From Arenibacter antarcticus (GTDB lineage Bacteria; Bacteroidota; Bacteroidia; Flavobacteriales; Flavobacteriaceae): a stretch of DNA of 64,000 nt. The first letter of the stretch is position 1, and the number at the start of each line of letters is the position of its first letter. A model generated the notes under the pieces. It saw only the letters and a list, made by a program, of their open reading frames with translations. It made no database searches and was not told the DNA's origin. This document shows positions 54,010-64,000 of the stretch, one piece after another. The stretch is from NCBI RefSeq assembly GCF_041320605.1, contig NZ_CP166679.1:4630008-4694007 (forward strand), given 5' to 3'. Position numbers and translations under genes: made by a program.

Positions 54010-54843
54010 CTATGCTACCGTATTGGATAGGGTTCCAATAGAATCTACCGTAATGTTAATAACATCGCCGTGATCTAGGGTAAAAGTATCTGGTGGTACT
54101 ACACCGGTCCCCGTCATTAGAAGACTACCGTACGGAAAAGACATTTCACGATAAAGATAGTGAACAAGATCACTAGGTTTCCTTTTCATTTGCCCCACTT
54201 CTGTCTCACCCTCGAAAACAGTATTCCCCTTACGAACAATTTTAATTTTGATCTTTGTATCCATTGATATAGCTTCCTTGGTCAACCAAACACAAGGTCC
54301 TACTGCCGCTGCTCCATCGTAACTCTTGGCTTGTGGGAGATATAAGGGATTCTCTCCTTCAATATCTCTAGAACTCATGTCATTACCAATGGTATAGCCT
54401 ATTATTTTTGCATTAGGGGTGATTACTAGGGTTAGTTCAGGTTCAGGGACATTCCATTTGGAATCTTTTCTTATCCGCACCTGTTCCCCATGGCCTACCG
54501 CACGATAAGGAGCACTTTTAAAAAATAGTTCCGGTCTTTCTGAATGGTAAACACGGTCATAGAAATCGCCGCCACCGGCATCCTTAGACTCTTCTATTCG
54601 GGCCTCCCTACTACTGTAATAAGTAACCCCAGAGGCCCAAATTTCTTGGCGCCCTACAGGTGGCATCAAGTTACCATCTATCAATGAAGCACTATCTTCA
54701 ATAGGATGTAGGTCGTAAATTAAGCTAAGGCTATTGTTATAAATGTCATCGTCCATAATAAACGAATCCCATTCCTTATCGGTAAGGTAAAATTTAGAGT
54801 CATTTTCAATAATAACCCCTTGGTTGGTTTTAAAAATTTTCAT
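54010..54843 (-). CDS. FAH-family hydrolase or dehydratase for a keto-acid
   Basis: A 277-residue protein of the short FAH-fold family (2-keto-3-deoxy-acid dehydratases/hydrolases and related isomerases). Metal-ligand-bearing segments: VPEPELTLVI, GNDMSSRDIEGENPLYL and PSDLVHYLYREMSFPYG, with GTGVVPP near the C-terminus. It is only 5 nt from the permease gene, which suggests that it acts on a compound derived from the imported sugar acid, for example a 2-keto-3-deoxy sugar acid. The actual substrate is not predictable. Confidence 0.88.
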   Translation of the reverse strand: MKIFKTNQGVIIENDSKFYLTDKEWDSFIMDDDIYNNSLSLIYDLHPIEDSASLIDGNLMPPVGRQEIWASGVTYYSSREARIEESKDAGGGDFYDRVYHSERPELFFKSAPYRAVGHGEQVRIRKDSKWNVPEPELTLVITPNAKIIGYTIGNDMSSRDIEGENPLYLPQAKSYDGAAAVGPCVWLTKEAISMDTKIKIKIVRKGNTVFEGETEVGQMKRKPSDLVHYLYREMSFPYGSLLMTGTGVVPPDTFTLDHGDVINITVDSIGTLSNTVA

Positions 54844-54848
54844 CTCCT

Positions 54849-56183
54849 TTATATTAATAAACTAATTATGGTTAAAACTATCATTGAAGAACCCCCCAAA
54901 ATGACAGATCCCAAACTATGGGTCCTATAACCCTGATTTACCTTCATATCACTTAATTGGGTTACCACCCAAAAAAAACTATCATTGGCATGGGACACCA
55001 CCGAAGCTCCCGCACCAATGGCAATTACTGCCAATGCTTTTGAAACCTCGGTATCAAAACCCATTGCAGGCATTAAAGGAGCAACAATAGACGCAGTTGT
55101 AATTATGGCTACCGTAGAAGAACCCTGGGCAGTTTTAATACCGGCCGCTATAAGGAAAGGAAGCCAGATCCCTAGATTTCCATTAGTAACGTTGGATTCC
55201 AACAATGAACTTATGTCCGAGGTCTGCAAAACTTTTCCAAAAGCTCCGCCTGCCCCGGTAATTAAAATAATAATGGCTGCCGAAGTAAGTGCCTCCCCGA
55301 TCCAACCTGTAGTACTCAACATTTCCTTATCCCATTTTTCGGGTAATGTAAAGGACAGGACCATTCCGATCAATAAGGCTACCACAGGATTCCCTATAAA
55401 ACCAATTACCAACTTAAAAGTTCCCTCCCCGAAAGGAAGGGTCGGGTACTCGGCAAAGGATCTCAATACAATTAGAACAATAGGAACAACAATGGGAATA
55501 AAGGATTTAAGGACCGATGGCGCATTTTTCAATTGGGCATTTACCTGCTCCTCGGTTATCTTAGGTGCGGGATCAATAAATATCTTAGAACCTATTTTTT
55601 TCGCAAAGAAAATACAAACCAATAAAGCTGGGATACTGGTCATTAACCCAAAGAGAATTACCTGACCGAGATCGGCACCTATAATTCCCGCTGCAGCAAT
55701 AGGTCCTGGAGTTGGGGGTACCATGGTGTGCGAGGCCAATAATCCCAAGGATAAGGCCACAGTGGTTCCCGCTAAGGAAAGTTTGGCTTTTTTGGCAAGT
55801 GCTCTATTTAATGGGGAGACTATAATAAAACCGCTGTCTGCAAAGACAGGTATGGATATAAAATAACCAATAAAACCCATTGCCATATGAACACGTTTGG
55901 GACCAATAATCCGTAGAACAAGATTGGCCAAAGCATAGGCTCCACCCGATTTTTCTAGGAAAGTCCCAATGATTAATCCGGCAATAATTATAATACCAAT
56001 ACTTCCTATGGTAGCACCAAACCCCTCATTAATTGTTTTAATAAGCTCCTCCAAAGGAAGTCCGGAAAAAATTCCAAATATCAAACTGGCAGCCAATAAT
56101 GCTAAAAATGGATGCAGCTTAAATCGGGTAGAGGCTACAATAATGAAAACAATACAGATTAACAGTAGTAGGATGGTATACAT
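54849..56183 (-). CDS. GntP-family gluconate/sugar-acid permease
   Basis: A 444-residue membrane protein with about 12-14 hydrophobic helices. Family signatures: FGIFSGLPLEELIKTINEGFGATIGSIG, MVPPTPGPIAAAGIIGADLG and SHANDSFFWVVTQ, split here into short pieces. GntP-type permeases import gluconate and related sugar acids by proton symport. Followed 5 nt later by the FAH-family enzyme and then the small conserved protein. The presence of gntK elsewhere in the window suggests gluconate use, but the permease's substrate could be another aldonate. Confidence 0.92.
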   Translation of the reverse strand: MYTILLLLICIVFIIVASTRFKLHPFLALLAASLIFGIFSGLPLEELIKTINEGFGATIGSIGIIIIAGLIIGTFLEKSGGAYALANLVLRIIGPKRVHMAMGFIGYFISIPVFADSGFIIVSPLNRALAKKAKLSLAGTTVALSLGLLASHTMVPPTPGPIAAAGIIGADLGQVILFGLMTSIPALLVCIFFAKKIGSKIFIDPAPKITEEQVNAQLKNAPSVLKSFIPIVVPIVLIVLRSFAEYPTLPFGEGTFKLVIGFIGNPVVALLIGMVLSFTLPEKWDKEMLSTTGWIGEALTSAAIIILITGAGGAFGKVLQTSDISSLLESNVTNGNLGIWLPFLIAAGIKTAQGSSTVAIITTASIVAPLMPAMGFDTEVSKALAVIAIGAGASVVSHANDSFFWVVTQLSDMKVNQGYRTHSLGSVILGGSSMIVLTIISLLI

Positions 56184-56278
56184 AAATATTATTTCGAGTA
56201 TTTTTTTTTAAACTTCATAACCTCCCTAAACTTTCTGTGACAAAAATTGAATATCTACATTCTAAACGGATGGCAAAA

Positions 56279-58273
<1,995 letters not shown>

Positions 58274-58855
58274 CTATAGTTGTTCCTTTTTTATCCATTT
58301 TGGCAATGGCTGTGGCTGATAGTTTCTCATTTTGGTCAAAAGTCCTTCAATAGATTCATCTACCAGTAACATATCGTAATTTTCCTGTTTTAAAAATCCC
58401 TTATTCACCATGGTGCACATGAATGCCAACAGTTCGTCGTAAAAACCGTTGATATTCAATAAGCCTATTGGTTTTTGATGCAGTCCCAACTGCGCCCAAG
58501 TAACCATTTCAAATAATTCCTCCAAGGTACCAAAGCCTCCTGGAAGTGCTATAATGGCATCGGATAGGTCGTGCATTTTCAATTTACGCTCATGCATGTT
58601 CTTAGTGATTATGAGCTGGGTAAGTTGGGTATGAAAGACCTCTTTAAGTTTTAGAAAATCGGGAATCACTCCAATCACCTCACCTTTATTGTCCAATACA
58701 CCAGCAGCTAACTTCCCCATAATTCCAATTTTGGCCCCACCGTAGATGAGTCTAATATTGTCTTTGGCAAATGCTTCGCCCAATTGGGAGGCCATTTGTA
58801 TTATTAGTGGGTCATTGCCCTCGTTACTACCACAAAACACTACAATGCTTTTCAT
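58274..58855 (-). CDS. TIGR00730-type Rossmann protein (LOG family)
   Basis: A 193-residue protein of the LONELY GUY-like family (cytokinin riboside 5'-monophosphate phosphoribohydrolase-like). N-terminal VVFCGSNEG, IYGGAKIGIMG, and the active-site motif LPGGFGTLEELFEMVTWAQLG. Bacterial members often cleave nucleoside monophosphates to base and ribose 5-phosphate; the annotation as cytokinin-forming is not implied here. The start is 1 nt beyond ligA. A palindrome (58885-58901) lies in its promoter region. Confidence 0.92.
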   Translation of the reverse strand: MKSIVVFCGSNEGNDPLIIQMASQLGEAFAKDNIRLIYGGAKIGIMGKLAAGVLDNKGEVIGVIPDFLKLKEVFHTQLTQLIITKNMHERKLKMHDLSDAIIALPGGFGTLEELFEMVTWAQLGLHQKPIGLLNINGFYDELLAFMCTMVNKGFLKQENYDMLLVDESIEGLLTKMRNYQPQPLPKWIKKEQL

Positions 58856-58884
58856 ATGTAGATATTTATTGATTTTTATCGGTC

Positions 58885-58901
58885 ATATGCGATTCGCATA
58901 T
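58885..58901. promoter_or_regulatory. 17-bp palindrome upstream of the LOG-family gene
   Basis: ATATGCGA and TCGCATAT are perfect 8-bp arms around one central T. It lies 30-46 nt before the gene's ATG, a typical place for a repressor site. No neighbouring regulator gene is obvious. Confidence 0.4.
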
Positions 58902-59027
58902 CTTCATTCGTTTTTGCGACCAGATTTCGGTCATGCTCATTTCATATTTTTAATTTAAATCAAAGTGCGATACTAAGACTGCTTATAATTGATTGTAAGT
59001 TGCTCATCGCGGCTTAATTTGAAGTTT

Positions 59028-59888
59028 TTAAATGTATTGGTTCCATACCCCTTTTAACATTCTATGGTTCCCGTAGATATCTTCCTTTAGTTCAATTTCC
59101 GAAAAACTCATATCTTCCATAAGTTTTTTGGTCTCTCCGCCCAAATACTGATTGATCTCAAGAAACAGCATCCCACCTTTGTTTAGATGGCCACTGGCAA
59201 ACCTAACAATACTTTTATAAAACAGTAATGGATCCTCATCGGGAACAAAGAGTGCCGAACTTGGCTCGTAATCTAATACGTTTTTGTTCATGGCGCTCTT
59301 TTCCAATTCCCTAACATATGGCGGATTGGAAACGATAATATCATATTGCCCTTCATAATCTTCTAAGGAGAGGGCATCAAATTCTACAAACTCCACCTTT
59401 ACATTATTCTTTTCGGCATTGCTTCTCGCAACCTGAATGGCCTTTTTTGAAATATCTAACCCTTTTACTTCGGCATTTGGGAGGTTCTTGGACAGCGATA
59501 TCGCAATGCAGCCACTCCCGGTCCCTATATCTAATATGGAAATTTCTTTTCCCTTGTGGGGGAGCTGGTCCAGGATCCAATAGACCAATTCCTCTGTTTC
59601 TGGACGTGGTATCAACACATTTTCATTCACCATAAAATCCAGATCACAGAATTGTGTATTCCCCAACACATACTGTATTGGCCGCTGCAGTTTTACTTCA
59701 CTCAAAACCCTAAACAACTGCGCCTCCTCTTCCTTAGAAATAGTTAGATTGGGCTCCAATGCCAATACAAATCGCTTTAGGCCCAGATAATGTTCTATGG
59801 CCAAATAAAAAAAACTATCCACCTCTTCGTTGGGAAAAAGTGTATCCAGTTCTTTATGGAATATATTTTTAATCTCTTTCAGTTGCAT
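59028..59888 (-). CDS. prmC: Peptide chain release factor N5-glutamine methyltransferase
   Basis: A 286-residue class I methyltransferase that methylates the GGQ Gln of release factors. N-terminal helical substrate domain; RPIQYVLGNTQF; PRPETEELVYWILDQL; SAM motif ILDIGTGSGCIAISLS; catalytic NPPY in IIVSNPPYVRELE; KGGMLFLEI. Has a candidate -7 box at 59934-59941. Monocistronic or upstream of the LOG-ligA operon. Confidence 0.95.
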   Translation of the reverse strand: MQLKEIKNIFHKELDTLFPNEEVDSFFYLAIEHYLGLKRFVLALEPNLTISKEEEAQLFRVLSEVKLQRPIQYVLGNTQFCDLDFMVNENVLIPRPETEELVYWILDQLPHKGKEISILDIGTGSGCIAISLSKNLPNAEVKGLDISKKAIQVARSNAEKNNVKVEFVEFDALSLEDYEGQYDIIVSNPPYVRELEKSAMNKNVLDYEPSSALFVPDEDPLLFYKSIVRFASGHLNKGGMLFLEINQYLGGETKKLMEDMSFSEIELKEDIYGNHRMLKGVWNQYI

Positions 59889-59933
59889 TTTTATCCGTTA
59901 ATTGCCAATAATAAGATGATAGTAAAGCACCTA

Positions 59934-59941
59934 CAAAGCTA
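59934..59941 (-). promoter_or_regulatory. Candidate -7 box for prmC
   Basis: Minus-strand TAGCTTTG matches TAnnTTTG, 45 nt before the prmC ATG; no clear -33 TTG at the usual distance. Confidence 0.4.
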
Positions 59942-59952
59942 AGGTTGAAAAT

Positions 59953-60438
59953 CTATAAAGATTTTAACATCCAAACATTACAGGAATAATGACCGGTATC
60001 GCCCATGGGACCTTCCAAATAATCAAATCCCGTTTTTAGGTACAGCTTTTGGGCTGCCTTCATATAAGGTAAGGTTTCCAGATAACAGTGTTCATATCCA
60101 AATTCAACGGCCCGTTTTAAACAGCTGTTAATCATTTTTTCTCCTATCCCCCTACCCCTGACCTCTCCTAGAAAGTACATTTTCTGTAGTTCGCACACAT
60201 TCCCCTCATAATTCTCCAATTGGGCAATCCCTGCACACCCCACAATTCTTCCTTGTTCCTCCACCACAAAGTAGGTAGCTCTGGGTAGGTCATAATTCTG
60301 GAACATCCGGTCCAATGAGCTATCGGCATAGGCGGTGCCCACTTTTGGAACACCCAACTCAATTAAAACCATTCGTATTACCCCAGCAACCTTCTCATTA
60401 TCCGTTATTTCCATTTCCCTTATAATGGTCCCTATCAT
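59953..60438 (-). CDS. GNAT-family N-acetyltransferase
   Basis: A 161-residue acetyltransferase. The acetyl-CoA loop is EVRGRGIGEKMINSCLKRA (R/Q-x-x-G-x-G/A), preceded by the hydrophobic strand NVCELQKMYFL. C-terminal YLKTGFDYLEGPMGDTGHYSC matches the family's final helix and strand. The acceptor substrate is unknown. It is divergent from ribD with little space between starts, so the two promoters overlap. The ATG at 60438 is used; a second Met nine codons in is the alternative. Confidence 0.87.
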   Translation of the reverse strand: MIGTIIREMEITDNEKVAGVIRMVLIELGVPKVGTAYADSSLDRMFQNYDLPRATYFVVEEQGRIVGCAGIAQLENYEGNVCELQKMYFLGEVRGRGIGEKMINSCLKRAVEFGYEHCYLETLPYMKAAQKLYLKTGFDYLEGPMGDTGHYSCNVWMLKSL

Positions 60439-60480
60439 ATGCTTTCCTAAATTCTACCAATATTGTGCTATTTTAGCGGA

Positions 60481-61530
60481 GTGAAGATACATGAAAAATA
60501 TATTTCGAGATGTATACAACTGGCCAAAAATGGTCTAGGGAGCACCTTTCCTAACCCAATGGTAGGTAGTGTAATTGTTCATGACCAAAAAATTATCGGG
60601 GAGGGATATACCAGTCCCTATGGCGGGGCGCATGCCGAAGTAAACGCCATTAATTCCGTTCAAGACAGTACACTCTTAACTAAGGCAACGCTTTATGTAA
60701 CATTGGAACCCTGCTCCCATCAAGGTAAAACCCCACCTTGTGCCGATCTTATAATAAAACATAAAATCCCAAGGGTAGTAATCGGCGTTTTGGACCCCCA
60801 TGAAAAGGTGGCCGGCGAGGGGGTACTGAAATTGAAGGCCGCAGGCTGCGAGGTAATTGTTGGTATAATGGATCAAGAGTGTAGAGAACACCACAAGCGT
60901 TTTTTAACTTTCCATACCAAGCTACGCCCCTACATAATTTTAAAATGGGCCCAGACCAGTGATGGATTTATAGCCCCATTAGATACTAAACGAGAAGGTA
61001 ATCCTGAACCATTTTGGATCAGCAATCCTTATTCCCAGCAGCTGGTACACCAATGGCGAAGTCAAGAACAAGCTATTATGGTTGGCACAAATACGGTACT
61101 TGCAGACAACCCAAAATTAAATGTTAGGCGCTGGAAAGGAAAAAATCCTACGAGAATAGTCTTGGATCGGGAATTAAAAATCCCAAACCATTTTCATGTT
61201 ATGGACGCCGGTGTAAAAACCATTGTTATTACTGGCAACCTTCCACAGGAACCACTTGCAGACATTACTTACGAAAAAATAGATTTCACGAACAATTTAG
61301 CCCAACAAGTCTGTACCATACTTCATAAACACCAAATTTTAAGTGTAATTATAGAGGGAGGCGCAAAAACCTTACAAAGCTTTATAGAAGAAGATCTATG
61401 GGACGAGGCCAGAATTTTCACAGGGCAAACACAGTTTGGTGCCGGATTAAAATCTCCGTTGATAGTAGGAAATGTAATAGAAAACAAACCATTATTGACC
61501 GATACTTTAACACTGATCAGACATGATTAA
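60481..61530 (+). CDS. ribD: Bifunctional riboflavin deaminase/reductase RibD
   Basis: The protein is 349 residues from the GTG at 60481; an upstream TTG at 60463 would add six residues. Deaminase domain with zinc motifs HAEVNAI and PCSHQGKTPPC; reductase domain with LKWAQTSDGFIAP and the NADPH-binding IIEGGAKTLQSFI. Converts diaminohydroxyphosphoribosylaminopyrimidine to ribitylaminouracil phosphate in riboflavin synthesis. Its stop overlaps the HAD gene start by 8 nt. Confidence 0.96.
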   Translation: MKIHEKYISRCIQLAKNGLGSTFPNPMVGSVIVHDQKIIGEGYTSPYGGAHAEVNAINSVQDSTLLTKATLYVTLEPCSHQGKTPPCADLIIKHKIPRVVIGVLDPHEKVAGEGVLKLKAAGCEVIVGIMDQECREHHKRFLTFHTKLRPYIILKWAQTSDGFIAPLDTKREGNPEPFWISNPYSQQLVHQWRSQEQAIMVGTNTVLADNPKLNVRRWKGKNPTRIVLDRELKIPNHFHVMDAGVKTIVITGNLPQEPLADITYEKIDFTNNLAQQVCTILHKHQILSVIIEGGAKTLQSFIEEDLWDEARIFTGQTQFGAGLKSPLIVGNVIENKPLLTDTLTLIRHD

Positions 61531-62125
61531 AAATATTATTTTCGATTTCGGGGACATATTTATTAACTTGGATAAGCAAGTAGTTTTTAAAGCGTTCATA
61601 AATCAAGGGATTTTAGAATTTCCTCCTAGCTACCTAGCCTTGAATGATGATTTTGAAGTTGGAAAAATTAGTCCCGATGAATTTATTTCAAAACTACAAT
61701 CAGATTTCAATCATCTTTCCTCCACCGAAATTTCCACTATTTGGAATTCCATGCTGTTGGACTTCCCTGAATACAGATTAAAGTTTATTGAGGACTTGGC
61801 AAGTCAGAAAAAATACCGATTATTCCTTTTAAGCAACACCAATGCCTTGCATATTCCACATGTGGAACAGATTATAGGAATGGATCGTTACGTGCGATTT
61901 AAAAATTGTTTTGAGCAGTTTTACCTTTCCCATGAAATAAGACTTAGAAAACCGAATAAGGAAATATACCAATTTGTATTGGATAATAATCATCTAATCC
62001 CCGAAGAGACTCTGTTTATTGATGATACTTTGGAAAATACGGAAGCTGCGTCAAAATTGGGTATAAAAACCTGGAATCTATTAGTCGGTAAAGAAGACAT
62101 CATTGACCTAAAGAATAAGTTGTAA
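61523..62125 (+). CDS. HAD-superfamily hydrolase (HAD-IA)
   Basis: A 200-residue hydrolase. Motif I reads IIFDFGDIFINL (nucleophile Asp in DxG form, as in YihX-like enzymes), motif II FLLSNTNALHI, motif III lysine region IRLRKPNKEIYQ, and motif IV FIDDTLENTEAA. Overlaps ribD by 8 nt and the transporter gene by 1 nt. Likely a phosphatase; it could be the missing dephosphorylation step of riboflavin synthesis, because of the ribD linkage, but that is inference. Confidence 0.9.
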   Translation: MIKNIIFDFGDIFINLDKQVVFKAFINQGILEFPPSYLALNDDFEVGKISPDEFISKLQSDFNHLSSTEISTIWNSMLLDFPEYRLKFIEDLASQKKYRLFLLSNTNALHIPHVEQIIGMDRYVRFKNCFEQFYLSHEIRLRKPNKEIYQFVLDNNHLIPEETLFIDDTLENTEAASKLGIKTWNLLVGKEDIIDLKNKL

Positions 62126-62988
62126 TGCTAGACCTTGGGCTGAGCGTTCTATTTTCGAGCATCATATTTGTAGTCTTTAAGTTGTTTGTCAAAACTGGCG
62201 TAGAAACCCCATATGCCATTGTTGTTAATTACCTAGTAGCCTCTATGGTTGGTTTTTTCTTTTACACAAAGGAAATAAACCTATCTGAAATCCCAGAAAA
62301 ACCTTGGTTTTGGGGCACTATGTTACTAGGGGTATTATTTATCCTTGTGTTTAATCTTATGGCAGCAGCTTCACAGCGAAGTGGAATCTCGGTTGCATCT
62401 GTTGCCACCAAAATGTCTTTGGTTATCCCAGTGGTATTTGGAGTGGTGGTCTATAACGAAAAACTGGGACCATTAAAAATAATCGGAATCGTTTTAGCCT
62501 TGGCGGCCGTATATTTTTCCTCTGTAAAAGAAAAGGACATCCCTTTAACCAAAAATATTTTTATCTTGCCAGCACTGGTGTTTTTAGGTTCTGGAATAAT
62601 AGACACGAGTATTAAATTTTTGGAAGAGACCCGAGTGCCCATAGAGGAATTTCCTTTATTTTCGGCCACTGTTTTTGCATCTGCGGCAATGGCCGGACTT
62701 ATTTTTGTAGCGGTCAGATCCTTTAAACACAAATTAAAGTTTAAAGTAAAGAATGTTCTAGGGGGTATTGCTCTGGGGGTCCCAAATTATTTTTCCATTT
62801 ATTTTTTGTTGGCTGCCCTCCAACACAAAGCGCTGAACAGCGCTTCCGTTTTCACCATTAACAATGTGGCTATTGTTATGTCTACAACCCTATTGGGGAT
62901 TGTATTGTTCAAAGAACAAGTCAGTATAAAAAACTGGGCGGGCATCAGTCTTGCTGTGATCAGCATCATTTTAGTCGCCTATTTTTAA
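62125..62988 (+). CDS. EamA/DMT-superfamily transporter
   Basis: A 287-residue membrane protein with ten hydrophobic segments in two EamA repeats, for example VLFSSIIFVVFKLFV, and in the second half SVFTINNVAIVMSTTLLGIVLFKEQV. Conserved EKLGPLKIIGIVLALAAVYF in repeat 1 matches the family motif near the end of each repeat. Exporter or importer of a small metabolite; substrate unknown. Starts 1 nt before the HAD stop and ends 8 nt before the YigZ gene. Confidence 0.92.
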   Translation: MLDLGLSVLFSSIIFVVFKLFVKTGVETPYAIVVNYLVASMVGFFFYTKEINLSEIPEKPWFWGTMLLGVLFILVFNLMAAASQRSGISVASVATKMSLVIPVVFGVVVYNEKLGPLKIIGIVLALAAVYFSSVKEKDIPLTKNIFILPALVFLGSGIIDTSIKFLEETRVPIEEFPLFSATVFASAAMAGLIFVAVRSFKHKLKFKVKNVLGGIALGVPNYFSIYFLLAALQHKALNSASVFTINNVAIVMSTTLLGIVLFKEQVSIKNWAGISLAVISIILVAYF

Positions 62989-62996
62989 GTGTAATT

Positions 62997-63608
62997 ATGA
63001 ATCTTGATACCTATAAAACTATTAGCGAACCAAGCACGGAAATTTTGTTCAAGGAAAGGAAAAGCAAATTTTTCGGTTATGCTTTTCCGATTTTGAGTGA
63101 AGAGGAGGTAAAACCGATTCTTGAGGAACTCAGAAGACAGCATCCAACGGCCAACCATCTTTGTTATGCATGGCAATTAGGAGTGGAGGATGTTAAATAT
63201 CGCGCTAATGATGACGGGGAACCCAACAATTCTGCTGGAATGCCCATATATGGCCAAATACAATCCTTTAGCATCACCAATGTGTTAATTGTTGTCGCTA
63301 GGGTGTTTGGAGGCACAAAACTTGGCGTAGGCGGCTTAATAGCCGCTTACCGGACTGCGGCACAAATGGCCTTAGAGAGCGCCCATATCATGGAAAGGAC
63401 TTTACAGCAGCAGTTTTTACTCTCCTTTGATTATCCTGATATGGATAAAGTGATGAGAACGATAAAACAAAATCAATTGGAAATTATTTCCCAAGAAATG
63501 GAAATGGACTGTAAGATTGTTATATCGGTAAGAAAAAATGATGCTGACCGTACGGAAAATACGTTTTCCTCCATGCATCCGGTAAAAGTAAAACGACTAG
63601 ATATTTAG
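62997..63608 (+). CDS. YigZ/IMPACT-family protein
   Basis: A 203-residue protein of the UPF0029/IMPACT family. N-terminal KERKSKFFGYAFPI, the diagnostic RANDDGEPNNSAGMPIYGQI and ARVFGGTKLGVGGLIAAYRTAAQ, then an EF-G-like C-terminal domain. The bacterial members have no firmly known function; eukaryotic IMPACT affects GCN2. Last gene of the ribD run. Its 3' end overlaps the convergent thioesterase gene by 12 nt. Confidence 0.93.
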   Translation: MNLDTYKTISEPSTEILFKERKSKFFGYAFPILSEEEVKPILEELRRQHPTANHLCYAWQLGVEDVKYRANDDGEPNNSAGMPIYGQIQSFSITNVLIVVARVFGGTKLGVGGLIAAYRTAAQMALESAHIMERTLQQQFLLSFDYPDMDKVMRTIKQNQLEIISQEMEMDCKIVISVRKNDADRTENTFSSMHPVKVKRLDI

Positions 63609-63995
63609 TTTATCCAAAATATAATCTGGGCATTTCATAGGTTTATTGGCCTTTGTATCCATAAATGCCAGAACCGTGTTCGCGGTTATCAACAATTCAT
63701 TCGCTTCATTGTGTATTTCATAGTCGAATTCTATCCGCACCAATGGCTTCTTATGGATTCGTGTCGTAACTGTAAGAAGGTCATCATACAATGCCGATTT
63801 TTTATACTTGATACTCAAAGAAATAACTGGCAACATTATTCCGTTTTCTTCCATTGTTTTATAGGAAATTCCTATCGCCCTTAACCACTCAACCCGCCCC
63901 ATCTCTAGGTATTGCGGATAATTTCCGTGATATACCACTCCCATTTGATCGGTTTCGGCATACCGCACCCTAAAAGAAAATTGATTAAAATCCAT
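63597..63995 (-). CDS. Acyl-CoA thioesterase (YbgC-like hotdog)
   Basis: A 132-residue hotdog protein. FRVRYAETDQMGVVYHGNYPQYLEMGRVEWLRAIG contains the YbgC catalytic Asp and the Y-HGNY motif typical of 4-hydroxybenzoyl-CoA thioesterase-like enzymes, here split over the first 40 residues. Hydrolyses short acyl-CoA or acyl-ACP esters. It has the complete N-terminus and ends before the window edge. Upstream sequence (63996-64000) is too short to judge its promoter. Confidence 0.92.
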   Translation of the reverse strand: MDFNQFSFRVRYAETDQMGVVYHGNYPQYLEMGRVEWLRAIGISYKTMEENGIMLPVISLSIKYKKSALYDDLLTVTTRIHKKPLVRIEFDYEIHNEANELLITANTVLAFMDTKANKPMKCPDYILDKLNI

Positions 63996-64000
63996 GTTAT

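Noticed and set aside
54985..55665. 226-codon plus-strand frame opposite the GntP permease
   Set aside because: It is entirely antisense to a clear permease, with Pro/Ala/Ile-rich composition typical of such shadows.

Overview
The window is a chromosomal segment from a member of the Bacteroidota, almost certainly a marine Flavobacteriaceae. Evidence: low G+C; lipoproteins with classical lipoboxes; type IX secretion and gliding relatives (PorD, PorP/SprF); LytTR and TPR-containing histidine kinases; a bacillithiol-type YtxJ protein; the bamD-rpoZ-coaBC-porD-recN gene order; and promoter boxes of the Bacteroidota form TTG-N17/18-TAnnTTTG. Apart from the SRP RNA at 6709-6802 (minus) I found no RNA genes, and I saw no insertion sequences, CRISPR arrays or phage genes.

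Layout. 1-8.5 kb: fasciclin protein, an ABC-F ATPase, a thioredoxin-fold lipoprotein, transaldolase, a short-chain dehydrogenase, SRP RNA, glutamine cyclotransferase and a thioesterase. 9-15.1 kb: an accessory signalling locus holding a LytTR regulator, a secreted protein made of fourteen near-identical repeats, a TPR histidine kinase, its response regulator and an orphan gene. 15.2-26 kb: glyA, fahA, lipoproteins, ytxJ, clpB, a TetR regulator, a PorP/SprF-SPOR fusion, a histidine phosphatase and a DUF6503-like lipoprotein. 26.3-34 kb: smpB, pcm, then a collinear plus-strand run (oxidoreductase, 3-hydroxybutyryl-CoA dehydrogenase, YggS, exonuclease/GIY-YIG protein, ion channel, miaA, gluconate kinase). 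34-47 kb: minus-strand housekeeping runs (two-component system, coaE, ybbR-like, glycosyltransferase, fabI, recN, porD, coaBC, rpoZ, bamD, dapA). 47-53.5 kb: a 5'-nucleotidase split over two genes, fdhD, a small partner, a formate-dehydrogenase-like molybdoenzyme and a NIPSNAP protein. 53.6-64 kb: a sugar-acid-type permease and FAH-family enzyme, ligA, a LOG-like protein, prmC, GNAT, ribD, a HAD hydrolase, a DMT transporter, a YigZ protein and a thioesterase.

The stand-out is 8.87-15.14 kb. A signal peptide is followed by 14 copies of a 20-residue core (period 34 residues, 102 bp), each with the basic cluster RDRRKR. Copies 2-13 differ only at silent third-codon positions. The gene ends in a terminator, and 20 bp later comes a histidine kinase whose sensor half is TPR repeats, a fold that often binds peptides. 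The locus is bracketed by two inverted 27-nt motifs (25 of 27 matching) lying upstream of the LytTR gene and of the orphan gene. I propose a repetitive secreted protein or multi-peptide precursor coupled to a dedicated two-component system. The sequence features are directly visible; the function is inference.

Most other genes are ordinary housekeeping genes. Several have unusual active sites: an ABC-F protein with one intact composite ATP site, a CoaBC lacking the E. coli Asn and Cys, a thioredoxin-like lipoprotein without CxxC, and a receiver domain without its Asp.
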